From Hypsibius dujardini (Eukaryota > Tardigrada > Eutardigrada > Parachela > Hypsibiidae), in contig LRSR01008609.1 of NCBI GenBank assembly GCA_001579985.1, positions 1 through 26,493 on the forward strand: a stretch of 26,493 bases of DNA. The letters run 5' to 3'. Shown here in pieces: positions 1 to 11,555 of this stretch. Position numbers and translations under genes: made by a program. How positions within the stretch are numbered: position 1 is the first letter of the stretch; every line of letters starts with the position of its first letter. The notes under the pieces were generated by a model, which worked only from the letters and a program-made list of their open reading frames with translations, was not told where the DNA came from and did not search any database.

Positions 1-856
1 AATGCAAAAGCATTTAACCGTGATACTGACTTTTTGCAATTGAATGGCTAATAGCACGAGCCGGGCCCTTGTTGTACTCTGTTCAATGTATGATGGGCAC
101 TATACAATTCGCGATCGCAGGGCGCCAAAATAATGAGGCGTGCATGATCGCGGGATGGGATGATGACTGTTCCCGTAGATATCTCCCTCTACATACATAA
201 CTAACTAAGGGGTTAAGGGAGGGGAAGATGTGATATATTTCTACAAACTCAATATGCACTTTGTCATTTCTCAATCAGACGGCTCCGCCTCCTCTTTAGC
301 CTTCATAGAGTTTTCATTCTAAATGAGACAGTGTTATACAGCAATGTCTGCCCACATGCTGTCCTGGGCTTTATTAGTTTCCGTTGTGTCTGCGTGATCA
401 GGCGAGACGAAGAGTCAACTTCCTCTCGCACCTCATTTCGTTGTTTTGTTGGTAGTCGTTTAATTTTTGTAAGCAAGGGGAGGGTGTTGTCTGGATCGAA
501 GTTAAGGGCTCCCGAAGAGTTCATCAATCTCTCCAGGAAGGAATCGGTGCACCAGACGCAGACACACAACCACTACTGCTGGCGCTCCTCCTTCATGTAA
601 ATTGAACAGTCTCAACACATGTCTCTCCGCCAGGCTTTTACAATAGGTGTCACTTTTCTTCCTCACTAAATGATGGGCTATCACAAACTAATCAACCGAA
701 ACTACAACCTGCTCCTCCGGCAGCAACAAACGACTTGAGAGGGGTTGAAGCTTTAACCGCTTCATTGACCAGCGTGCTGCTCGGCAGCTCGAGCAGAAAA
801 CTATCATTTTAGTAACATGCGTATCGTTCGATATGTCTATGTGTCTTTGTTTGAAC

Positions 857-966
857 CTGTGTCTGTGTCTGTGTCTGTGTCTGTGTCTGTGTCTGTGTCT
901 GTGTCTGTGTCTGTGTCTGTGTCTGGGCCTGTGTCTGTGTCTGTATCGGTGCCTGTGCCTGTGCCT
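857..966 (+). repeat. (TGTGTC)n hexanucleotide microsatellite
   Basis: About a dozen near-perfect TGTGTC units are followed by degenerate units (GGGCCT, ATCGGT, GCCTGT). The decay is at the right end. The same hexamer, in either orientation, recurs near 2100, 3600 and 10950. Confidence 0.95.
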
Positions 967-2095
967 CGCTTAGTCTGCTTCTGTCTTAGGCTTGGGTTTG
1001 TTTATAAATTTGTTTGTCAGTTTTGGATAACAGAAGCCCCAAAACACAGACATACACACATAAGTGAAAATGTTCGTGTCAACAAGATTGGCCTGACTTT
1101 CATTCGATAAGCTGCGCTCCCGGAAGTGCGTTTGACTGCGATTTGCAGGCATTAACGCGCCCATATACCATGGTGTGTATACTACCGAAGCAGCGCGACG
1201 CAATCAGGAAATCTGATGATTGAAATTTTCAGCTCCCAGATCGCGGCGGCGCCGTCGTGGCGTCCGGTGCCGCGCTGAACTGGACTGGCGCGAGCTTAAT
1301 TAATCTCTGGAATTTCTCCCATCAAACTGTAAAAGCGTCCCTCTTCTTTTCGTCGTGTAATCGTCGATATATATCGTATGACTACTTAGTCCCTCTCTCT
1401 CTTGCTCTCTCTACAGGCACAAGAGAAAACGGGGGGAAGTGCGGTAATAATTGAATTTAAAGCCGGAATTGAGCGAGAACGAGAGCCGAAACGGGGACTT
1501 CCGTTTGATCCGCCCAAACCTCTCAAGTGCCATTTTCAATTGATAAAAGCATTATGTTCAATTTGCGGAGCAATTGTCGAATTTGAGCGTTAATCGAGTA
1601 GGCCATTTATATATGCTCCCTAAATGACCAGTATACTACGCGGTAAATATACAGATCGCATGACAAACGGTAACAAAGTGGAACGCGGAAAACTGTGACT
1701 CAACACGCAACCGGGTCGTCAGGAGGTCCCCGCGGTGCTCAGCGCTTGATCCTTTCTCTCTCTCCCCCCGGTTGCCTTGTCTGCCTGTCACTCATTAGCC
1801 GGCTCCATAAAACGCATGATCGTTTCCTGATGGTTTTTCAACGAGCGCGCGCGCTTGCATGCGACTTGTTCCCCCAGGTGAACTTTTAATGAGCTTCAGT
1901 CAACAATCAAATCAACTCGCGCGTTTATTCAACGAAGTATTTTTATGACGCTGGAGGACATGGGATCGGACAAACGGGACTCCAGTAAATTCACCTCAAA
2001 TGGAGGAGTTGCAGAATTCGTCCTACATTATGCCGGTAGAGCCAAACATGAAGACAATAAAGACACAGACACATAGGCAACCAAAGACAGACATA

Positions 2096-2189
2096 AATAG
2101 GGACACAGACACAGACACAGACACAGACACAGACACAGACACAGACACAGACACAGACACAGACACAGACACAGACACAGACACAGACA
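2096..2189 (+). repeat. (ACAGAC)n hexanucleotide microsatellite
   Basis: About 14 almost perfect ACAGAC units. This is the reverse complement of the hexamer at 857-966. It is the most homogeneous array in the window. Confidence 0.95.
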
Positions 2190-2984
2190 TACTTTCTTTT
2201 AATGAGCTCCAATTTGGTTCCTCTCAAAATTTGTTCATCATCAAGGCCTAATTGTCGCGAATGGGATCGGCATGCTCGTGCGTATCACATTCCCATATGT
2301 CTAAAATATCTGCCGGGATCCAGACACCGCGCGGGTAAAACTGCGGTTGATCAAAAGTGTCTCGGCACATGTCCAAAGTGGCGCGCCAGTTCATCCAGCC
2401 GCCAAAGCGAGATGGAGATGGCCACGATGACCTTCCTGACGCCGCACTGCTGCATGAGATTGCAATCCCTGTGTGCCACTCCTCCGTCCCCGGGATGCAG
2501 GCAGGACGCGAGTTTATATTAAAGTTATCTACATATTTATCACACTCCCCAACGATGTTCAACAACACACAGCGCGAGCGGCCTTCTCTTCGACCGCGCC
2601 ACATAAACTCGCCCTTGAGTTGTCTTGCATGTTGTAGATCGAAAGCCAACTCATTGCTGCGGTAAATTAAATTTTAAAAGGGCCACGGAGGTCTTGAGTT
2701 ATGAGGACAAGTTTATTCTAATAATCGCGGCAGATCGTCTTGATTAGGACCGCCCGTTGCCATTCGACCGTTCATTCGATCCGCGCGCGCTCTTTCTCTC
2801 GATCGAGAGAAGCGGAAATACCGATAGAATTTTCTGCGCACTTTGCTCATGCGCTTTTTAAGCGCAATCCGAAACGTCGTTACGAAACGCGCATAACAAT
2901 GCACGGAGAGGATTATTTTTTCCATTTTGTGTATGACAAAATGCAAAATTTTATCGGTTCGTCAAATGCCGCAAGGTCGCGAGA

Positions 2985-3012
2985 GAGCGAGAGAGACAGA
3001 GAGACAGACAGC
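2985..3012 (+). repeat. GA-rich purine tract with GAGAGACA units
   Basis: A short imperfect GAGAGA/GACAGA purine run that grades into an ACAGAC-type motif. It is simple sequence with no sign of coding function. Confidence 0.7.
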
Positions 3013-3601
3013 GAACAAAACATCCGTTGCATTCTCCCTCTCCGTGAAGTTATTTCCCATTCGCTTCTTGTGCAGACAACGCAGCGGAATGTCTGCCGCA
3101 GGCGGTAATCAAGTTCTGGCTCTGCGGTTTAATAGGGGCTTAATTACGCTTAATTTTGTCATTACAGTTGAGGGACAAAAAAAGCGATCTGTCTTGGCTG
3201 TCGGATCGATGACGTGCCCTGTCGCTTGTTGGTCGTAGTCGCGGCGGCGGCGGTAGCTTGCTTACTCGAGTGAAACAGAGTGCGGCGCGCCGCTTTCAAT
3301 GGGCAGTGCATGATTGGATTAATTAGAGAGCAGACACGAGAGCGGCATAACAATAAAAAATTAGTTAAGAATTTTAGTGGGGGCCTTTTGTTGTGTGTGT
3401 GCTAGTTTATTCGATACGGCGCCCTTCATTAGGTCAGAAAGCAATATCATAAGTGCCGCCGCCATACAGACAGAAGTATCGAATGGAGACAGCCGTCCCG
3501 ACGAAATGAGAGAAATAACGTCATTCAAATCAATAGGTTCAAACAGCAATGTAGACACTAAAAAAAAGACAGAGAAACAGACAGAAACAGGTATAGATAC
3601 A

Positions 3602-3692
3602 CTGACGCAGACACAGACACAGACACAGACACAGACACCGACACAGACACTGACGCAGACACAGACACAGACACAGACACAGACACAGACAC
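3602..3692 (+). repeat. (ACAGAC)n hexanucleotide microsatellite, interrupted
   Basis: Two blocks of ACAGAC units are separated by variant units (ACCGAC, ACTGACGC). The unit and orientation match the array at 2096-2189. Confidence 0.93.
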
Positions 3693-4257
3693 GTCCTTGA
3701 AACTCTGATGCAGACAAAGATTAAGTATGTATCTATCTGTCTGGAATGACCAAGCTATAGGCATATGGCAGTTCTCACTCCTGAGAAACAGGAAAACATG
3801 GAATTTGAGCAATTGACACTTTGACAATCAATGGGAGTCTATACTTTCAACTGTCCCGTTATCAACTCCCGCCCTTTCACAAACGAGTCAACCGAGAGTG
3901 TCCTCTGCCTGCGGGGACTCAACACTCGAAAGGTTTTGCAAACGAATCAGCAGGACACGTATATAGCTCTCTCTCTATGGGATGATGGATAGGCGTATGG
4001 TGACAAAAATTAGGATCACTGCCTGGTAACAATGGGTTTAAGTGGAAAAATTAGCTCCCAACTCGTATCATTAAAGTATCGAAGGTAGTCAAGCGCAAAT
4101 AAAACCGCACATACAAATATTCGCGTCTCTCTTTACGTTGTATATAATCATATATGATGATATGCCAATCGTCTCTCGCTGTGATTCATCCGCGCGCGCT
4201 GTTTAATTTTCATTGAGTCAAATAATATTCACACCGTGTCCAGTTTATTACAATCAA

Positions 4258-4300
4258 TAGGCTCTTTCTCTCCCGCTCTCTCTCTCGCTCTCTCTCTCCT
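4258..4300 (+). repeat. (CT)n pyrimidine tract
   Basis: An interrupted CTCTCT tract. Similar shorter CT or GA tracts occur nearby, for example at about 4887-4900. Confidence 0.85.
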
Positions 4301-4531
4301 TCCCTTTTGTAGCATGATCCAAATTCATTTACAGCAGGAGGCCACAGATGGCTGGAAATGGCGCCAATCGACGACGACGACAACTCATCTCTCCACTCGA
4401 ACAAAACCGGCCGTCCGTCCGTCACAACAGCAGCCGTGGCGCTTTACACGACACGACCGGCTAATAAATATCCTCCTCATAAAACTGCCACCTCGCTTTA
4501 AGGGGCTCACATATTTTTTGGTCGCTTACAG

Positions 4532-4595
4532 TCACACACACACACACACACACTCACACACTCACACACTCACACACACATATATATATATATAA
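4532..4595 (+). repeat. Compound (CA)n, CACACTCA and (TA)n microsatellite
   Basis: A CA dinucleotide run passes into CACACT variants and then directly into a TA run. Such compound alternating purine-pyrimidine tracts are usually length-polymorphic. Confidence 0.92.
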
Positions 4596-4913
4596 TAATA
4601 AGCAAAACAGTCGCATTCCCTCCGTTGTTAAATTCCAGGCACACATCATGTCACGCGGCAATATTTATAAACATATCCCGACGGTCACAATAAATATATA
4701 GGCAATATTCTTTCTGACACGTCGTATAAAGTAATGATAATAATTCGTATACAAGTGGGCGACAGGCAGACAGCAGCAGTTTAAAATATATCAACTCTCA
4801 ATTATACAATATTGCGTCTGTCCGAAATGTGCCCGCTGCTGCTGCAGTAATAAATTGACAATCAACTGTGCACACGCGAACACTCATCTCTCTCTCTCTC
4901 GTAAATAGTTCGT

Positions 4914-6939
<2,026 letters not shown>

Positions 6940-6976
6940 TTGACCGAGCTTGTCATAAACAATTTCCTCTCGGGGA

Positions 6977-6984
6977 TTTATATA
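6977..6984 (-). promoter_or_regulatory. TATA-like box just upstream of the Msx start
   Basis: The minus strand reads TATATAAA 38 bp before the first ATG at 6939. A TATA box here would leave a very short 5' UTR, so it may instead be chance AT richness inside a longer leader. Confidence 0.2.
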
Positions 6985-7666
6985 AAAAATAGCAGGCCGA
7001 GTACTGATCCGAAATTTTGAGGAGAGAGTGAGTGGCGAAAATGAGCGACTGATTGAAGTGTGTGCGACAGCGACAAATGTCGAGGACGGAGTGAGGAGAC
7101 GTTGATTGAGGGTCGGACCTCGGAAAGCGCGGATAGATATGTCTTCACTCAAAACGGACGGACGGGAGCAGAGAGAGAGAGAGATGAAGGGGGTGGGGCG
7201 TTTACAGGCAAATTTCCATCACTTTTCCAATAAGGAGCTTCCCTTCCTCCCTCCCTCTCTGTACATATATTCGAGTAAGCAAGGGGAAATGTCCACGTAC
7301 ATAGAGACACGGGCGAAGGGGGAGTGCTTTGACGAGGATATTGTCGATTACCTTACCAAGCACATACCCATCAGACGGGTATTATAAATTTGTAAATCTC
7401 TCTACGAATTATAAACAGAGGCGCTTGTCATTATGGCGAATGATGGCTTGAACATGATGTGTGTGTGTGTGTATAAACACCGGTTAAAACATCCGTGACG
7501 ATGCGCCGGCGCTGACGGAGAGCCCGCCCATTTTTGCGGTCCGTCTCGGTCGGTTTCGGTGTATGAGGACCCACACGTGACGTTCATCTGTCAGCCAATC
7601 GGGACGGTCGACGCGTTTGTTGGGTGTGAGAGTGGTAGCCCAGTAAAGAGAGGTGCTCAGAAAATG

Positions 7667-7755
7667 TCGATAATTTGGAGAACAATAATTACGAAAAAAT
7701 GTCATGGAGAGTGTCAATAATCTCGATCATTTGGAGAATAATAATTACGAAAAAA
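7667..7755. repeat. Tandem duplication, two 33-bp copies 56 bp apart
   Basis: The segment at 7667-7699 (TCGATAATTTGGAGAACAAT, then AATTACGAAAAAA) recurs at 7723-7755 with two substitutions. The second copy includes TCTCGATCATTTGG, which also occurs, inverted, in the right arm of the hairpin at 9854-9973. Confidence 0.9.
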
Positions 7756-7967
7756 GGAATTATTTTTTGTCCAGGTGTGTTTATTTTTGGTGTTTTATGA
7801 GCTTTAGTGATTATAATTACTGCTAGAAATTTCAGTCATATTTGCAGTTCCTGTTGAGAATACAAAATATTTAAACTCTACAAAATATTTTTGCCTCAAG
7901 TTTTGCTCGTGTACTGTACTATATTACTCTAGTCTTTTCACCCGGTGTTGAAGACGGCGTATATGTA

Positions 7968-8086
7968 CAGCTGTGACGGAATTACTTCTTCAGCCCACAT
8001 CCAAACCCATGCGCCGTCACATGTTAAGTTTACGAGTGGGCGCGCTGAAATGGGCGTGGGCTGAAGAAGTAACTCCGCCACAGCTG
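7968..8086 (-). repeat. 119-nt imperfect hairpin, MITE-like or small-RNA precursor-like
   Basis: The outer 31 bases of each end are complementary (start CAGCTGTG, end CACAGCTG) with two mismatches. Pairing resumes further in with GCCCAT/ATGGGT and GCGCGCC/GGCGC. In a minus-strand RNA both outer-stem mismatches become G-U pairs. In a plus-strand RNA they are A-C mismatches. A TA dinucleotide flanks the left end and CA the right, so a decayed TA-duplicating MITE is the main alternative to an expressed hairpin RNA. Confidence 0.75.
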
Positions 8087-8555
8087 CACATTACATTTAG
8101 AATAATGCTGAAATGGCATGAGTTGATTCTTGCATCTTTCTTGTCCATTGACCCGCACTAAGACAAAGTAAATGCTCATAACGTTTATTGAACTTACAGA
8201 TTTAAAGAAAAAATTGGAGAACTTTTCAGTTTGTGCATTCTGCACTCCTACGCAATTTACATCAGCAAATACGCTGTCGTTGTCATACCAGGTTCTATAT
8301 TTTTCACCTGTAATATTTATCAGTGACAATTATCAGTAATGGTTTGACAATGTATCGTTCCACACAGTTCCAACAAGAGGTTATTTTTGTAATCCTGTAA
8401 GCCGGTTGTTGACGGTGGTTGGAGTATGGACGCGGGTCGGACGCCAGACCGCCAGAGGCCGGAATAACCGCGCGGTCAGACTGCGGGAGCTCCCATTCGA
8501 TGTAATCTCTCACAAGTGCGGCTAGTTTTTGTAGTGCTGATGAGAGATCCACGAG

Positions 8556-8582
8556 ACAGGCAGACAGACAGACAGATAGACA
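8556..8582 (+). repeat. (CAGA)n tetranucleotide repeat
   Basis: About six CAGA units with slight decay. It is the first of several CAGA/TCTG arrays in this intergenic region. Confidence 0.85.
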
Positions 8583-9044
8583 CTAAGGCACAACCATGGG
8601 ACATTCAATAGCCCGATAATACGTTCCTTTGATCAATTATCGAAGCGACCGAAGCCGCGCGTTAATTGCTGACGAGAGGGCGCGAGACAAACGATCTGTC
8701 ATATCAAATACAGACACTCGTACGAATTTCAGTCGCCTTGTTTTTACGCGCCCAGACGCAGGATGGGCACCCCAATCCAAGTATATATGTCTGCCCATTG
8801 AAATTTGAGAAAGTGCTCACAGACGGACGGACAAATCAAGGCGCAGGAGGACACGCCGAGGAAGAAGAAGACAGTAGCCGCTGTATTTTGATTGAAGTGG
8901 CGCCACAGCGACCGTGTCTGACTTTTGTCTGTATATACAATACGAAGACACATCTTTTATGGACTGCTAACGAACGAGCTGGCGCAATGGTCCAGAACGA
9001 GAGCGCGCGTCCGCCCAAACCAAGGTTACAGCCCTTGTCCACTT

Positions 9045-9084
9045 TGTCTGTCTGTCTGTCTTTCTGTCTGTTTGTCTGTTTCTC
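9045..9084 (+). repeat. (TCTG)n tetranucleotide repeat
   Basis: A TCTG array with TTTC and TTTG variants towards its right end. Confidence 0.88.
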
Positions 9085-9326
9085 TTAAGAATTAGTTTAC
9101 GTTTGTCGCGGCTGCTTTCATTCAATTATACATAAACTATACCCTCTTCTCGTCTGTCTGTCCTCAACAAGCTGGGCCACAGACATCTCGATTACACCAG
9201 ATTGCGCCGTTATTGCGTATATTATTGCCTTTCGTCCCCTTCCCCATTGAAAGCGGTTTATATACACTGTTTATGTGCCCCCGAATCTGCGTCAAATGGA
9301 TGCCGACTTTGTGGATAATTTCCCGC

Positions 9327-9364
9327 ACAGACAGGCAGACAGGGAGGCAGACAGACAGACAGGC
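9327..9364 (+). repeat. (CAGA/CAGG)n tetranucleotide repeat
   Basis: An imperfect CAGA array with CAGG and GGAGG interruptions. It is in the opposite orientation to the TCTG array at 9045. Confidence 0.85.
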
Positions 9365-9611
9365 AAGAGTCTTGACTTTGGATCGGCTCGTTGGCTAATT
9401 CCAAAGAGGCAATCCAATCAATGGCTAATCATATTATTCAAATTATACCCCATTGTCTAACAATTTAACACACCACGTTTCGGGTACTCGGCTTGGCTGG
9501 CCCCGAGGGTCAGATTATCGGCGGTATGACTTTCCTGCTCAACGACGGGGAGCAGCTTTGAGTGGTGAGGACATGCCGACGAATTATTGAATTACAACGG
9601 ACAACTATCCA

Positions 9612-9650
9612 TGTCTGTCTGTCTGTTGTCTGCTGTCTGTCTGTCTGCTG
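9612..9650 (+). repeat. (TCTG)n tetranucleotide repeat
   Basis: A TCTG array broken by TTGTCTGC. It is related to the other TCTG/CAGA arrays within 1 kb. Confidence 0.88.
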
Positions 9651-9853
9651 TTCATGATATGTATATTGATACTTTTGTGATTTTTAGCTTCTTGATGGCG
9701 TTGGATTACGCATTAAGTTAGTTGGTTAATCACTTTACCGTTTGAGCATAATTTGACGTATTGGTATTTGCTTGATCGCTCCGCATATCTCTATGTTTAG
9801 TGCGATTTTATTATTATTAATTGCTATTCATCAATAATGCTATGATACGGTAA

Positions 9854-9973
9854 TGTCTCAATCATTTGGTGCTGCGTTTTGGATCCACCGTATATTATGA
9901 CTCCAGTGAAGCACAGTGTGTGCAGTCATAATGTACGGGTGGGTTTAAAAAGCAGCGCCAAATGATCGAGACA
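9854..9973. repeat. 120-nt imperfect hairpin with about 50-bp stem
   Basis: Bases 9854-9902 pair with 9924-9973 at roughly 80 percent complementarity. The left arm begins TGTCTCAATCATTTGG; the right arm ends CCAAATGATCGAGACA. About eight mismatches and one bulge are spread along the stem, and the loop is about 21 nt. Its length is nearly identical to the 7968-8086 hairpin but the sequence is unrelated. It could be a foldback MITE or a transcribed hairpin RNA. No clear target-site duplication is visible. Confidence 0.75.
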
Positions 9974-10950
9974 CTGCAGTAACTGAAGATTTATTCAGCT
10001 GCCGTTTTATTTGCCAGTTTTATCCTTCACAATCATAATATTATCTTTGATTTAAAGTACGTTGATTGGTGTCTTATAAAAACCAGTCGTTAGCGATGAA
10101 GTTTGAAATTTTTGAGAAAAAAATTTGCAATTGTCGATTTTAATAACCTCGTAAAAACTTTCAAAAAAGTAAGCGTTCTGTTTTGCATCGTGTCAAAAGT
10201 TTTTCACAAGTAATTGGCTTTTTTAAAACTTGTCTTTCATTTCTTTTTTATTAATGTAATGTGCAATTAAGGCAACATTTGGCTTCGAATTTTTTTCTCT
10301 AATAAAGCAAGAAAAGACAGGAGATATGCTGCTTGTGCGTATGGGAACTATAAATTTCCATAAATGCAACATAACGAATGCAGGCAGGCAATGCTTTAGT
10401 CCGGATCGATTGCTGACTTGTGTGTGAGACAAAGAGCAAAAGTCAAATGGGTGCCTTCTCTAAATTGGTAAATTAGATTTTGATAGTGGGCGCGACGGAA
10501 GTTGATTAAGCGAAGCGGCGCTGGCGTTTGTCTGGCCGCGTCGTCGGTCTTCCATGGAAGCCACAGGACGATCGAATTTCGTCTTAATTAACAGACGCCG
10601 CAGGAGTTTGGTGAGCTGCTTTCCAAACCTATTTTATTTTTATTGTATTGACCGTTGGAAAAAATGCGTCCCTTTCGGTTTTGGCAAATGATTAAGCATG
10701 CAAATGTACATTTATTTTCGTAGTTGCACTTAATAAATGTCCTTCCTATAACACGTGGTTTCGTCTCGCAATTCAAGCCCGAATCACGATCAGTGACATT
10801 TTGCTAGCGTTCTTGGCGCTGTTTGATAGAATAAAAACATTTTGAGAAGCCTATAGTTCCCACCATGCCCCATCGAAATCTAATGTCCCCGCATTTCCAG
10901 AGCAGACAGTCACAGTCAGGCAGACAAGTTAAAGTAAATGGTGAAAATCA

Positions 10951-11104
10951 GTCTGTCTGTCAGGCTCTGTGTGTGTCTGTGTGCCGTGTCTGTGGATCTG
11001 TGTCTGTGTGTCTGTGTGTCTGTGTGCCTGTTTGTTTGTGTGTCTATGTGTCTGTGTCTGTGTGTCTATGTGTCTGTGTGTCCGTTTGTCTTTCTGTCTA
11101 TCCG
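10951..11104 (+). repeat. Degenerate (TGTGTC/TCTG)n repeat
   Basis: A 150-bp mixed array of TGTGTC, TGTGTG and TCTG units. It combines the hexamer seen in the left of the window with the tetramer seen near 9000-9650, and lies about 450 bp upstream of receptor gene A. Confidence 0.9.
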
Positions 11105-11555
11105 TAGATGAGACCAGAGAGTCCAACCAGAATTCTATTTTGTAATTACTACCCAGAGAAGAGAGTGCTTCAATGGTCGCAAATTAAGAAGCAAGCAGTT
11201 AGAAAAATTAACTTTACCTATGAGGCACTTAATATGAGATATTTGATGGCCGAACCTCGGGAGACAATTCCCCAGACTATGGAGTCTCCAGGTGTCCAGA
11301 AAATAATACCCAGACAGACCATGGCATATCCTGTTGTAAGCTACACTTTGCTGACTAAGGAGAGAGGTACGATACAATGCCTCTCGCGGGAACAAAGCCC
11401 TGGAGAGTCTGGTGATAGAAATGGATATGTAAACAGTAGCAAACATACTCGGCGGCATATTTTCGAACAACCAGTAGATATTGCAATCCATAAAAAGGAG
11501 AGGCAAAACTAAATTTTACTGTAAACCCCCCTTAAAAAAATATTTTCAGGGTACT

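Larger units (their letters stand above)
1..4913. other. Noncoding region downstream of the homeobox gene
   Basis: No reading frame here has an ATG start, a recognisable domain and splice signals together. The long open frames over the hexamer arrays encode only VS, DT or QT dipeptide runs and are artefacts of the repeats. The stretch at about 2250-2650 is more GC-rich and open in several frames on both strands, but none of the translations resembles a family I know. The region lies 3' of the minus-strand Msx-type gene, so its right end should contain that gene's 3' UTR. I could not place a convincing polyadenylation signal close to the stop. Confidence 0.6.
6985..11555. other. Intergenic region between the Msx-type gene and receptor gene A
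   Basis: A 4.6-kb divergent intergenic region that should hold regulatory DNA for both the minus-strand homeobox gene and the plus-strand receptor gene. Most open frames here start at TTG or GTG and show no domain. The frames at 8304-8552 (minus) and 11108-11512 (both strands) are the most protein-like, but neither is recognisable nor has a complete start. The visible structure is repeats and hairpins, listed separately. Confidence 0.6.

Noticed and set aside
817-1110. Open frame with VSVSVS repeats, and similar frames over 2000-2251, 3377-3717 and 10865-11126
   Set aside because: They are translations of hexamer or tetramer microsatellites, open in several frames on both strands because the unit lacks stops.
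2250-2520. Minus-strand peptide with HRD-like and cysteine motifs
   Set aside because: The motif is isolated in one short frame with no surrounding kinase sequence; coincidence.
6940-7152. N-terminal extension of the Msx-type protein
   Set aside because: The upstream frame begins with TTG, not ATG, and contains no methionine before 6939; treated as probable leader.
8304-8552. Minus-strand frame with protein-like composition
   Set aside because: It begins with GTG, has no clear splice sites or known domain, and nothing nearby to join to.
11108-11512. Long overlapping frames on both strands upstream of receptor gene A
   Set aside because: No recognisable domain on either strand and no splice link to the receptor; double-strand openness looks like chance.
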